Assembly (NCBI GenBank): GCA_003598085.1
Contig: QZKU01000080.1
Span: 1-10,388 of the forward strand
Direction of reading: 5' to 3'
DNA: 10,388 nucleotides
Source: Candidatus Abyssobacteria bacterium SURF_5
GTDB lineage: Bacteria; Abyssobacteria; SURF-5
Both the position numbers and the translations under genes were made by a program. The notes under the pieces are model-generated. The model was not told the origin of the DNA. It did no database searches and saw only the letters and a program-made list of their open reading frames with translations. Shown here one piece after another: positions 1-5,777 of the stretch (position 1 is its first letter; each line of letters starts with the position of its first letter).

Positions 1-258
1 ATACAGGCAGTTGGCATCATACATGAACCTTTCGGTATGATTTGCCAGCGGAGGGAATTTGTCCCTGTTCTCCGAGGCATACATCCCCAACACAAGGCCC
101 AGCTGCTTGAGGTTGTTCACGCAAGCAGAACGACGGGCTGATTCCCGTGCCTTGGCAAGCGCCGGCAGCAGGATAGCAGCTAATATACCGATAATAGCTA
201 TTACCACCAGCAGCTCGACAAGGGTGAAGCCTTTGCGGCCACGAACGAAGTTACTCAT
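1..258 (-). CDS. Type IV prepilin / type II secretion pseudopilin-like protein (N-terminal part, cut by window edge)
   Basis: The first 86 residues of a longer protein are visible; the C-terminus lies beyond position 1. A short basic leader ([10 protein letters not shown]) ends in Gly10, followed by Phe11 as the mature +1 residue and Glu15 at mature +5. This is the class III signal cut and N-methylated by prepilin peptidase PilD. Residues 11-32 form the hydrophobic helix used for membrane insertion and filament packing. An [11 protein letters not shown] stretch and an [17 protein letters not shown] segment follow, as in the single-gene prepilin-like proteins abundant in Planctomycetes-type bacteria. 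The start is fixed by AAAGGAG at 272-266, six bases upstream of the ATG. Its own consensus promoter lies at 407-435, so it need not depend on the upstream operon. The missing C-terminus decides whether it is a major pilin, a GspG/H-like pseudopilin or a DUF1559-type protein. Confidence 0.9.
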   Translation of the reverse strand, partial: MSNFVRGRKGFTLVELLVVIAIIGILAAILLPALAKARESARRSACVNNLKQLGLVLGMYASENRDKFPPLANHTERFMYDANCLY

Positions 259-264
259 TCCGCG

Positions 265-272
265 ACTCCTTT
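265..272 (-). promoter_or_regulatory. Strong Shine-Dalgarno site of the prepilin gene
   Basis: The minus strand reads AAAGGAGT six bases before the ATG at 258. It sets the start codon. The inverted repeat at 276-289 lies immediately upstream, so folding there could affect ribosome access. Confidence 0.8.
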
Positions 273-275
273 CTC

Positions 276-289
276 TTGTCAAATGACAA
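276..289 (-). promoter_or_regulatory. Inverted repeat TTGTC-AAAT-GACAA next to the prepilin ribosome site
   Basis: A perfect 5-bp stem with a 4-nt loop (also a 14-bp palindrome TTGTCA-AA-TGACAA as DNA) sits three bases upstream of the Shine-Dalgarno site. One arm, at 274-281, is also an 8-nt perfect complement of 363-370, farther up the same leader, so the two pairings exclude each other. It could be a protein-binding operator or part of an RNA switch. The pairing is read directly; the function is inferred. Confidence 0.4.
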
Positions 290-406
290 ATCCGATTCAC
301 CCCTGCACGACAAAGCCTTTGGGAGAGGAACCTAAATAGACACTTTGCCGATCGAATTGCTCTGACAAGAAGGAAAGAAGACATCGCGTCTTGGGAGGGC
401 AACGTA

Positions 407-435
407 ATTATATCACGAGAGAATACGTCTGTCAA
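407..435 (-). promoter_or_regulatory. Exact-consensus sigma-70 promoter driving the prepilin gene
   Basis: On the minus strand TTGACA (435-430) is followed by exactly 17 bases and TATAAT (412-407), a 12 of 12 match to the housekeeping consensus. Transcription should start near position 400, giving a leader of about 142 nt before the ATG at 258. Such a strong promoter suggests heavy expression, as expected for a structural filament subunit, or a promoter held in check by a repressor or leader. Confidence 0.8.
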
Positions 436-485
436 TACTTTTTTGGCAGAAACGTCGGAATTTTTACAAAGCGATAGAAGAGACT

Positions 486-1058
486 TTATTTTACAATTTT
501 TAGAATTTTGCGGAACTCGGCTGTATCCGATCGCGCGAGTACCTCATACATGGCGGCTTCAGCAGTCGTCAACACTGAGCCGGCATTCTCCATTTTTCGG
601 AGGCCGAACTCATGATCGGATTCGCGTCGAGAGCCGCAGGCATCCGCGGCCACCTGCGGCTGATAGCCTGCCTCGAGAGCATCCAGCACCGTCTGCGCGA
701 CGCAGATATGGGTCTCGATTCCACATACGATCAATTGTGCGCGGTTCAGCCGCGAAACGGCGCTCGCAAAACGGGAGTCGCCAAAGCAACTGAAACTGAC
801 TTTCTCTATCGGTTCCAATCCTGTCAGCTCTTGTTTCACCTGCTCGATCGTCCTGCCCAACCCCTGAGGATATTGTTCCGTCCAGAGGATGGGCAGATCG
901 AGGGTCTTGGCGAACCGGATCAGCTTGATGCAGGAGCCGATGAAAGGATCGGGATTGGCGAAGGCGGCAAGCAACTTCTCCTGATAGTCAATGACCAGGA
1001 GTGCCGAATTGCTTCTGGAGAGTATCTGCCTGTGGCGCATCATCATTCTTTGCTCCAT
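486..1058 (-). CDS. Isochorismatase-family cysteine hydrolase
   Basis: A 190-residue single-domain hydrolase of the isochorismatase-like fold, the usual length for the family. The catalytic triad is visible, numbered from the start chosen here: Asp24 in ALLVIDYQ, Lys86 in IEKVSFSCF and Cys119 in GIETHICV. The TEQYPQGLG segment (residues 60-68) resembles the YcaC / ISOC1-ISOC2 branch rather than true isochorismatases or a clear nicotinamidase, so the substrate is unknown (an amide, carbamate or imide is plausible). The open frame runs up to 1160, but upstream residues overlap the preceding gene and look non-homologous. ATG 1058 follows GGAGG by only three bases; ATG 1046 has GGAG six bases upstream and is an equally good start. 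It is the last gene of the minus-strand operon, 22 nt (to 1058) or 34 nt (to 1046) after the PK-domain gene. Confidence 0.9.
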   Translation of the reverse strand: MEQRMMMRHRQILSRSNSALLVIDYQEKLLAAFANPDPFIGSCIKLIRFAKTLDLPILWTEQYPQGLGRTIEQVKQELTGLEPIEKVSFSCFGDSRFASAVSRLNRAQLIVCGIETHICVAQTVLDALEAGYQPQVAADACGSRRESDHEFGLRKMENAGSVLTTAEAAMYEVLARSDTAEFRKILKIVK

Positions 1059-1080
1059 TATCCTCCACTGGCCGCGCAAT

Positions 1081-1647
1081 CTACTCTCGCGGCTTCGCGA
1101 GAATTTCAAGGACTCTAAGCTCAAGAAAACGTTTCGATGCAGCCGACCGCAGAATGGCAACCGTATCGGCGCCTCTGCCGGTTCCGGCTATTGCCAGCAC
1201 TTCTTGTCCTTCCGACACGAGCGCGGCATCGCAAGCTTCCATCACGATCTCGCACACCACCTTGATTCCCTGGCCGAGCCGCCGCAGGGAAAGCGCGATC
1301 AGCGTTGTGGGATATATGCCTTGGAATTGCGCGGCAAGGGCTGTTTCAAGCGAGTGAGTCAGAATGGTGCCGGTATATATTCTCGCGCCGGCTGAAAGCA
1401 TCCTGTCCCGGTTGGCTGGGGTTAATTCGAGTTCACCCGGCGCGCGAAATCCCGCGCTATGAGTCACCGCCACGACGTCGGCCCCGGTTCCCGCGAGCGC
1501 CTCGGCTACGGCGGCGCCCGTCTCGCCGGTTGTGGTCGCGACGATAACATGCTTCCACCCGTCGGCAACCGCCCGCGCGGCTATTTCAATGCATCGCGGC
1601 GTATTCTGAGGCCCCGGCTTTTCGAAATAATCAACCACCCGCTGCAT
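1081..1647 (-). CDS. Free-standing pyruvate kinase C-terminal (alpha/beta) domain protein
   Basis: The 188-residue product matches the pyruvate kinase alpha/beta domain (PF02887) as a separate protein, with none of the catalytic barrel. It begins MQRVVDYFEKPGPQNTPRCI and continues with the Rossmann-like core: AARAVADGWKHVIVATTTG, a GETGAAVAEAL helix, and GADVVAVTHSAGF. In full-length kinase this domain binds the allosteric effector. Free-standing copies occur in bacteria and archaea and their function is poorly known. The ATG at 1647 is preceded by GAGGAGG at 1665-1659 with an 11-base spacer, downstream of the HDAC stop at 1671. The longer frame to 1770 would overlap HDAC with unrelated sequence. 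It sits between HDAC and the isochorismatase with short gaps, so all three are probably co-transcribed. A role as sensor or small-molecule binding protein is inference. Confidence 0.85.
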   Translation of the reverse strand: MQRVVDYFEKPGPQNTPRCIEIAARAVADGWKHVIVATTTGETGAAVAEALAGTGADVVAVTHSAGFRAPGELELTPANRDRMLSAGARIYTGTILTHSLETALAAQFQGIYPTTLIALSLRRLGQGIKVVCEIVMEACDAALVSEGQEVLAIAGTGRGADTVAILRSAASKRFLELRVLEILAKPRE

Positions 1648-1670
1648 TGGTTTTTCAGCCTCCTCTTGAG

Positions 1671-2612
1671 TCAACTTAAACCGGCCAAAACCTTCAGATG
1701 CGCAACGACCGAAGTTCCGAGTGACTGGCCGTAGCCGCCTTCGAGCATCGAGATCAGCCGGCCGCTGCAATATTTTTGCGCTATCTCAAGCGTCAGCCGG
1801 GTTAGAAAACCGAATCCTTCTTCCGTCAACTGCATGGACGCGAGAGGATCGTCTTTATGGCCGTCGAATCCCGCGGAAACCATCACGAATTGGGGCTGAA
1901 AGACTTCGGCTATTTTGGGAAGCATCTTTTCGTAAACTTGTCGATACTCGGGGTCGCCGCACCCTGCGCGGAGGGGTGCATTAACCGTAAAGGTCTCCCC
2001 TTTACCGCTGCCGCCCTCGTGCATGCTTCCGGTGCCGGGATAATATGGGTATTGGTGCGAGCTGAAGTAGAGTACAGATGGGTCCTCGTAGAAAATCTCC
2101 TGTGTGCCGTTGCCGTGATGCACATCCCAATCGACAATCAGAACCCTCTCGATGCCCTTTTGCCGTTGCAGATAGCGCGTGGCGACTGCGACATTATTGA
2201 AAAGGCAGAAGCCCATCGCGCGGTCGCTCTCGGCGTGATGCCCCGGCGGCCTCACCGCACAGAACGCGTTTTCTACCGTTCCGGCCATAATTGCGTCCGC
2301 TGCGGCGATGCCTGCGCCGGCGGCGTATAACGCTACTTCGTACGATTTTTCTGAAACGACGGTATCCGAATCGATGTGTTGCAGCGTTGGGCCGCACAAT
2401 CGTTTGATCATGCCGATGAGCCGCTCGGTATGGACGGCTTTCACATACTCCACCGGACACTCTGACGGAGTAAGATGGAGAAGAGCCTCTTTTAATCCCG
2501 CCGATTCCACCGCTTCAAGCATGGCGACCAGCCGTTCAGGGCGCTCCGGATGCCATGAGCCGGTGAAATGCTCCTGGTATACTGGATGATAGACAAAGGC
2601 GGTTCGTGACAT
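1671..2612 (-). CDS. Histone-deacetylase-family amidohydrolase (HDAC / AcuC / acetylpolyamine amidohydrolase superfamily)
   Basis: A 313-residue zinc-dependent deacetylase, complete for the family. From the ATG at 2612 the visible motifs are HPERPERL (21-28), RPPGHHAE with the catalytic His pair 125-126, VDWDVHHGNG with zinc ligands Asp163 and His165, SAGFDGHKDDP with the third ligand Asp250, and LEGGYG with the transition-state Tyr294. All active-site residues are present. It has no signal peptide and should be cytoplasmic. The EGGYG and SSHQYPYYPGTGS motifs resemble bacterial class II-like HDACs; candidate substrates are acetyl-lysine proteins (AcuC acting on acetyl-CoA synthetase is the known precedent) or acetylated polyamines. 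The start has only a weak ribosome site, but it begins exactly at the family N-terminus (AFVYHPVYQEHF). It is the first gene of the operon, 23 nt ahead of the PK-domain gene, and is transcribed divergently from the GH172 gene. Confidence 0.95.
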   Translation of the reverse strand: MSRTAFVYHPVYQEHFTGSWHPERPERLVAMLEAVESAGLKEALLHLTPSECPVEYVKAVHTERLIGMIKRLCGPTLQHIDSDTVVSEKSYEVALYAAGAGIAAADAIMAGTVENAFCAVRPPGHHAESDRAMGFCLFNNVAVATRYLQRQKGIERVLIVDWDVHHGNGTQEIFYEDPSVLYFSSHQYPYYPGTGSMHEGGSGKGETFTVNAPLRAGCGDPEYRQVYEKMLPKIAEVFQPQFVMVSAGFDGHKDDPLASMQLTEEGFGFLTRLTLEIAQKYCSGRLISMLEGGYGQSLGTSVVAHLKVLAGLS

Positions 2613-2635
2613 TTCGATTGACGCTCTATTTTTGT

Positions 2636-2664
2636 TTGGATCGAATGGATGGTGACGGTATAAT
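2636..2664 (+). promoter_or_regulatory. Probable rightward promoter for the GH172 gene
   Basis: A perfect -10 TATAAT at 2659-2664 has a weak -35 (TTGGAT at 2636-2641) 17 bases upstream. Transcription would begin near 2672, leaving a leader of about 73 nt. The -10 lies inside the palindrome GGTATAATACC. Confidence 0.55.
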
Positions 2665-2667
2665 ACC
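2657..2667. repeat. Palindrome GGTAT-A-ATACC shared by divergent promoters
   Basis: Perfect 5-bp inverted repeat around one central base in the HDAC/GH172 intergenic region. It places a -10 element on each strand at nearly the same bases: TATAAT on plus and TATTAT on minus. Polymerases starting in opposite directions would compete for it. Confidence 0.6.
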
Positions 2668-2689
2668 ATACAACTCGAAACAACGGCAA
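2660..2689 (-). promoter_or_regulatory. Probable leftward promoter for the HDAC operon
   Basis: The minus strand has TTGCCG (2689-2684) as a 4/6 -35, an 18-base spacer and TATTAT (2665-2660) as a 5/6 -10. Transcription would begin near 2653, about 40 nt before the HDAC start at 2612. It overlaps the rightward promoter at the shared palindrome. Confidence 0.5.
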
Positions 2690-2730
2690 GGCCGGCGAAC
2701 ATCTATGCCGGACGCTCTGATTGTCAAGCC

Positions 2731-2738
2731 AAAGGAGG
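2731..2738 (+). promoter_or_regulatory. Shine-Dalgarno site fixing the GH172 start
   Basis: AAAGGAGG six bases before the ATG at 2745. It argues for this start over the TTG at 2721, which would put the ribosome site inside the coding frame. Confidence 0.85.
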
Positions 2739-2744
2739 CGTTTC

Positions 2745-3752
2745 ATGTTGTCGACCATTTCTCTAGCACATCTGGCCTCACTCCGCAATTGCCGCTCGCT
2801 GCGCGCGTCCAGCTATGATAGGACTGGGGGGAATGCGGATTTCTGGATCTTTCAACCGGGAGAGAGCAGAGTGCTCGCTCACCTGCCGGGCCCGGGAATC
2901 ATACGGCATATCTGGATGACGCTGGCGTGCTCGGAGGACGCCTATCTCAGGAAGATCGTGCTCAAGATGTTTTGGGACGGCGAACGCGAACCCAGTGTTG
3001 AAGTTCCTGTTGGCGATGTTTTTGGGCTCGGCCACGCGAGAACGACCTACTTCACATCGCTGCCGCTCTCAATGTTCGATCGCGGATTCAACTGCTTTTT
3101 CTCGATGCCTTTTTACCGGGACGCCCGGATCGAGGTCGTGAGCGAATGTGATGAGCTTCCGCTCATCCTTTATTTTTACATCGATTACGAGGCCCATGAA
3201 CGATTGCCCGAGGGGCTGGGGACGTTCCACTGCCAGTGGCGAAGGAAAAACGGGTGCCGCCCGGTTCAACTGCCGAACGACCAGAATGTGGACGGGAAGG
3301 AGAATTATATCGTTCTCGAAGCAAGCGGCCACGGCCATTACGTCGGATGCCATCTGGATATCGACGCCCGTACTCCGGGATGGTGGGGCGAGGGCGACGA
3401 CATGTTTTTCATTGACGGAGAGAAATGGCCACCCGCAATTCACGGGACGGGAACCGAGGACTACTTTTGCGGCGCCTGGAATTATAATGAGGTTCGACAG
3501 CCGTTCTGTACACCCTACTACGGCTATCACCTGAAGGGCAACGACGACTACACGGGAAAACACTCGATGTACCGGTTCCACATCGAGGACCCGATTGTTT
3601 TCAGTAGGTCGATCCTGTTTTCGATCGAGCACGGACATGCCAACGATATGGGCCATGACTATTCCAGCACGGCTTATTGGTATCAGGCCGAGCCGCACCG
3701 GAAGGCGGTCGACCTGCTCCCGGTCGCCGAGCGCCTTCCGCGCCCCGATTGA
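2745..3752 (+). CDS. DUF2961-family glycoside hydrolase (GH172)
   Basis: A 335-residue protein covering essentially one DUF2961 domain, the family classed as GH172. Characterised members include a bacterial alpha-D-fructofuranosidase/difructose anhydride enzyme and exo-acting D-arabinofuranosidases. Family landmarks: RASSYDRTGGNADF (20-33), GPGIIRHIWMTL (49-60), SVEVPVGDVFG (84-94), SMPFYRDARIEV (120-131), WWGEGDDMFFIDGE (213-226), HGTGTEDYF (233-241) and the closing YSSTAYWYQAEPHR. Glu216 and Glu238, 22 residues apart, are the best candidates for the two catalytic carboxylates, from remembered spacing in a characterised member, so this assignment is inference. No signal peptide or membrane segment is seen, so it probably acts in the cytoplasm on small imported or internal furanosides, not on cell-wall polymer. 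The next gene on this strand is a glycosyltransferase 167 nt downstream. Confidence 0.9.
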   Translation: MLSTISLAHLASLRNCRSLRASSYDRTGGNADFWIFQPGESRVLAHLPGPGIIRHIWMTLACSEDAYLRKIVLKMFWDGEREPSVEVPVGDVFGLGHARTTYFTSLPLSMFDRGFNCFFSMPFYRDARIEVVSECDELPLILYFYIDYEAHERLPEGLGTFHCQWRRKNGCRPVQLPNDQNVDGKENYIVLEASGHGHYVGCHLDIDARTPGWWGEGDDMFFIDGEKWPPAIHGTGTEDYFCGAWNYNEVRQPFCTPYYGYHLKGNDDYTGKHSMYRFHIEDPIVFSRSILFSIEHGHANDMGHDYSSTAYWYQAEPHRKAVDLLPVAERLPRPD

Positions 3753-3843
3753 GAGTGTGGCGCCGCTTCAACCCGCCGCTGGACGCCCAAGTCTTTCATT
3801 GCTTTGGGCAATCGGCCGTGGCGCGCGCCTTGAACGACCACTC

Positions 3844-3872
3844 TTTACATTCCCCCAGAAATATTTTAAAGT
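3844..3872 (+). promoter_or_regulatory. Candidate promoter for the glycosyltransferase gene
   Basis: TTTACA at 3844-3849 (5/6), 17 bases, then TAAAGT at 3867-3872 (4/6). The start would be near 3880, about 40 nt before the ATG. The region is locally AT-rich compared with its surroundings. This is a modest match; read-through from GH172 is also possible. Confidence 0.35.
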
Positions 3873-3919
3873 AAAGATAAAGCGCTGGGTTGTTCTTTAT
3901 GTAAAAAGAGTCGTTTTCT

Positions 3920-5191
3920 ATGCCCAAAAACAAGAAAAAAGGTAGAAGAATAGGTTTTATCTCCACCCGATTCGCCGGAACCGACGGCGTCTCCCTTGAA
4001 ACCGCAAAATGGGCGCAAGTGTTGGAGGAATTGGGACATTCGTGCTTTTATTTTGCGGGCGAACTGGATCGGCCGCCTGAAATTTCGATGCTGGTCAAGG
4101 AAGCTCATTTCATGCATCCGGAGATCAGGGATGTTTATACAAGCTGTTTCGAGACGAGCCGCAGGAGGCCCGAGGTAACTCGCAAAATTTATGCGCTCAA
4201 AGAGCAGTTAAAGGAGACAATCTACGAGTTCATCCGGGAATTCGAAATTGACCTGCTTATCCCGGAAAATGCGGTTACCATCCCGCTCAATATCCCGCTT
4301 GGGCTGGCATTAACCGAGGTGACTGTCGAGACCAGAATTCCGACAATCGCACACCATCACGATTTTTTTTGGGAACGCAAGCATTTTCTTGTGAACTCGG
4401 CGTCGGACTACCTGACAATGGCTTTCCCGCCAAATTCGCCGGGCATTCAGCACGTCGTCATCAATAGCACAGCGGCCAACCTGCTCGCCCACCGAAGAGG
4501 CATATCCTCGACATTTATTCCCAACGTCATGGATTTTGATAATCCGCCTCCTCCCCTCGATGAATATGCGAGGGACGTTCGGCAGGTTTTCGGGTTGCAG
4601 GACGACGAATTATTCATTCTTCAGCCTACGCGAGTCGTGAAGCGGAAGGGTATTGAGACCTCGATTGAATTGGTCAGGCGTCTTGATCGGAAGGCAAAGC
4701 TGATCATTTCGCATGCCTCGGGCGACGAAGGGCACGGCTACGAGCAGCGCCTCCGCGAATACTCGAAGATGCTGAACGTGGATACCTTGTTTGTGTCCGG
4801 CACCATCAGCGATAAACGAGCGGTCACGCTGGACGGAAGAAAAATCTATACGATTGAGGATGTTTATCCCCATGCCGATTTCATAACCTACCCGTCCACC
4901 TTTGAAGGGTTCGGAAACGCTTTCCTCGAGGCAATCTATTTCAGAAAGCCAATAGCGGTGAATTTATACTCCGTCTACTCCGTTGATATCAAGCCGCGAG
5001 GCTTCAAGGTGGTCGAGCTTGAGGATTATGTCACCGACAGCGCGATTCGGCTGATGACCCAGTTGCTGGATAATCCGAAGCTTACCCAGGAGCTGGTTGA
5101 GCACAATTACAACCTGGGCAAGCGATACTACTCTTACCGACTTCTCAAAAAGAAACTGGGCACCCTGCTCTCTGAAAGCTTTGGGTACTGA
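3920..5191 (+). CDS. GT-B fold glycosyltransferase (GT4-like)
   Basis: A 423-residue retaining-type glycosyltransferase with two Rossmann-like halves. The N-terminal acceptor half starts RIGFISTRFAGTDGVSLE (10-27), with the glycine-rich loop seen in GT4 and sucrose-phosphate-synthase-like enzymes, and has an unusual HHHDFFWER motif at 145-153. The C-terminal donor half has LQPTRVVKRKGIE (234-246, with Arg238 and Lys243 as likely nucleotide-sugar phosphate contacts) and STFEGFGNAFLEA, in which Glu329 and Glu337 form the EX7E donor motif. There is no signal peptide or membrane helix, so it is cytoplasmic, perhaps loosely membrane-associated through the basic N-terminus (KNKKKGRR). The acceptor cannot be read from sequence; a soluble solute such as a glucosyl- or mannosylglycerate-type compound, or a cell-surface glycan, are both possible. 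The ribosome site is weak (AAAGAG about nine bases upstream). An independent promoter may lie at 3844-3872. Confidence 0.9.
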   Translation: MPKNKKKGRRIGFISTRFAGTDGVSLETAKWAQVLEELGHSCFYFAGELDRPPEISMLVKEAHFMHPEIRDVYTSCFETSRRRPEVTRKIYALKEQLKETIYEFIREFEIDLLIPENAVTIPLNIPLGLALTEVTVETRIPTIAHHHDFFWERKHFLVNSASDYLTMAFPPNSPGIQHVVINSTAANLLAHRRGISSTFIPNVMDFDNPPPPLDEYARDVRQVFGLQDDELFILQPTRVVKRKGIETSIELVRRLDRKAKLIISHASGDEGHGYEQRLREYSKMLNVDTLFVSGTISDKRAVTLDGRKIYTIEDVYPHADFITYPSTFEGFGNAFLEAIYFRKPIAVNLYSVYSVDIKPRGFKVVELEDYVTDSAIRLMTQLLDNPKLTQELVEHNYNLGKRYYSYRLLKKKLGTLLSESFGY

Positions 5192-5209
5192 ACGGCTGCG
5201 ATGATTGGA

Positions 5210-5224
5210 GGCGGCGAAGCCGCC
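5210..5224. terminator. GC-rich hairpin between convergent genes, possible bidirectional terminator
   Basis: GGCGGC-GAA-GCCGCC is a perfect all-GC 6-bp stem with a 3-base loop, 18 nt after the glycosyltransferase stop. A minus-strand gene ends at 5306 on the other side. There is no run of T on either strand, so it is not a textbook intrinsic terminator; it could act with Rho or protect the 3' end of the transcript. Confidence 0.35.
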
Positions 5225-5305
5225 GTGTTCAGGATTGCTCGCTCATTTCGGCAGAACAAAGGGAGAGCACTGGAGCGGAAGCAAGAGTGATGCGTGCCGG
5301 GGAGA

Positions 5306-5695
5306 TCATGCAAGGATGTCGAAATGAGTCCCCAGTTTTCGCGGGCCGGCAGGCGGCTTGTCGCCCGACGGAGCGCTGCCGGGTTCTTCAGGAGCTTGTT
5401 CCGCGGGAAGAGCCTTTGCATCTTTTTGGCGGGCAGGCTTCTTTTGCTCCTTTTTGGCGCCTGATCCGTCATTGGCCTCAGGATTATTTTCGGCTGAAGT
5501 GAGATTCTCGATTAATTCGGTGAAGTTCTGACCCTGATCGGGAGGCACTTGACCGGGCGCGCTGCGGCGCGCCGCGGGTGTGGGCGGGAGCGGTCGGAAA
5601 TTTACTTCCACGGCGATGTCCTCCGCTGGATGCCGGACGCTGAAAGCCTCTTGAGGACCCTGAATTAATGTAACATCCCTTATCTGAATAATCAA
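5306..5695 (-). CDS. Hypothetical protein, Pro/Ala/Gln/Glu/Lys-rich
   Basis: I do not recognise a family. The open frame is long (it extends to 5935) but has no ATG before it runs antisense into purN, so I place the start at the TTG at 5695, giving 129 residues; GTG at 5743 is an alternative. The N-terminal 35 residues look like a short beta-rich segment (IIQIRDVTLIQG, then IAVEVNFRPLPP). The rest is probably disordered: Gln/Pro-rich linkers, a FTELIENL helix and a lysine-rich patch (KKEQKKPARQKDAK), ending GTHFDILA. Codon use looks like coding sequence and no other frame is better. It sits alone on its strand, convergent with the glycosyltransferase and divergent from purN. The hydrophobic stretch just upstream in the same frame resembles a signal peptide, but is partly the antisense of the purN ribosome site. 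Confidence 0.45.
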   Translation of the reverse strand: MIIQIRDVTLIQGPQEAFSVRHPAEDIAVEVNFRPLPPTPAARRSAPGQVPPDQGQNFTELIENLTSAENNPEANDGSGAKKEQKKPARQKDAKALPAEQAPEEPGSAPSGDKPPAGPRKLGTHFDILA

Positions 5696-5764
5696 GTTTT
5701 CCCGTCTTTTATGAAAAGAGAAATTCGTCTCCGATGCGGTCACCTGCCGCAATGCCGGGGCGTG

Positions 5765-5772
5765 AAGGAGGA
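5765..5772 (+). promoter_or_regulatory. Shine-Dalgarno site of purN
   Basis: AAGGAGGA five bases before the ATG at 5778. It confirms the purN start. I found no convincing -35/-10 pair just upstream. Confidence 0.85.
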
Positions 5773-5777
5773 GAAAG

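Noticed and set aside
612-1118. 168-codon plus-strand ORF opposite the isochorismatase gene
   Set aside because: Antisense shadow of a gene with an intact catalytic triad; no ribosome site or domain of its own.
2692-2711. Inverted repeat CCGGC/GCCGG in the GH172 leader
   Set aside because: Only five base pairs with a 10-nt loop and not near the ribosome site; likely chance in GC-rich DNA.
2706-2818. Plus-strand ORF starting MPDALIVKPKEAF before and overlapping the GH172 start
   Set aside because: No ribosome site of its own, ends inside GH172 in another frame, and no recognisable domain.
3785-3809. Inverted repeat GCCCAA/TTGGGC after the GH172 stop
   Set aside because: Six-bp stem with a loop of 13 nt and no T run; too weak to call a terminator.
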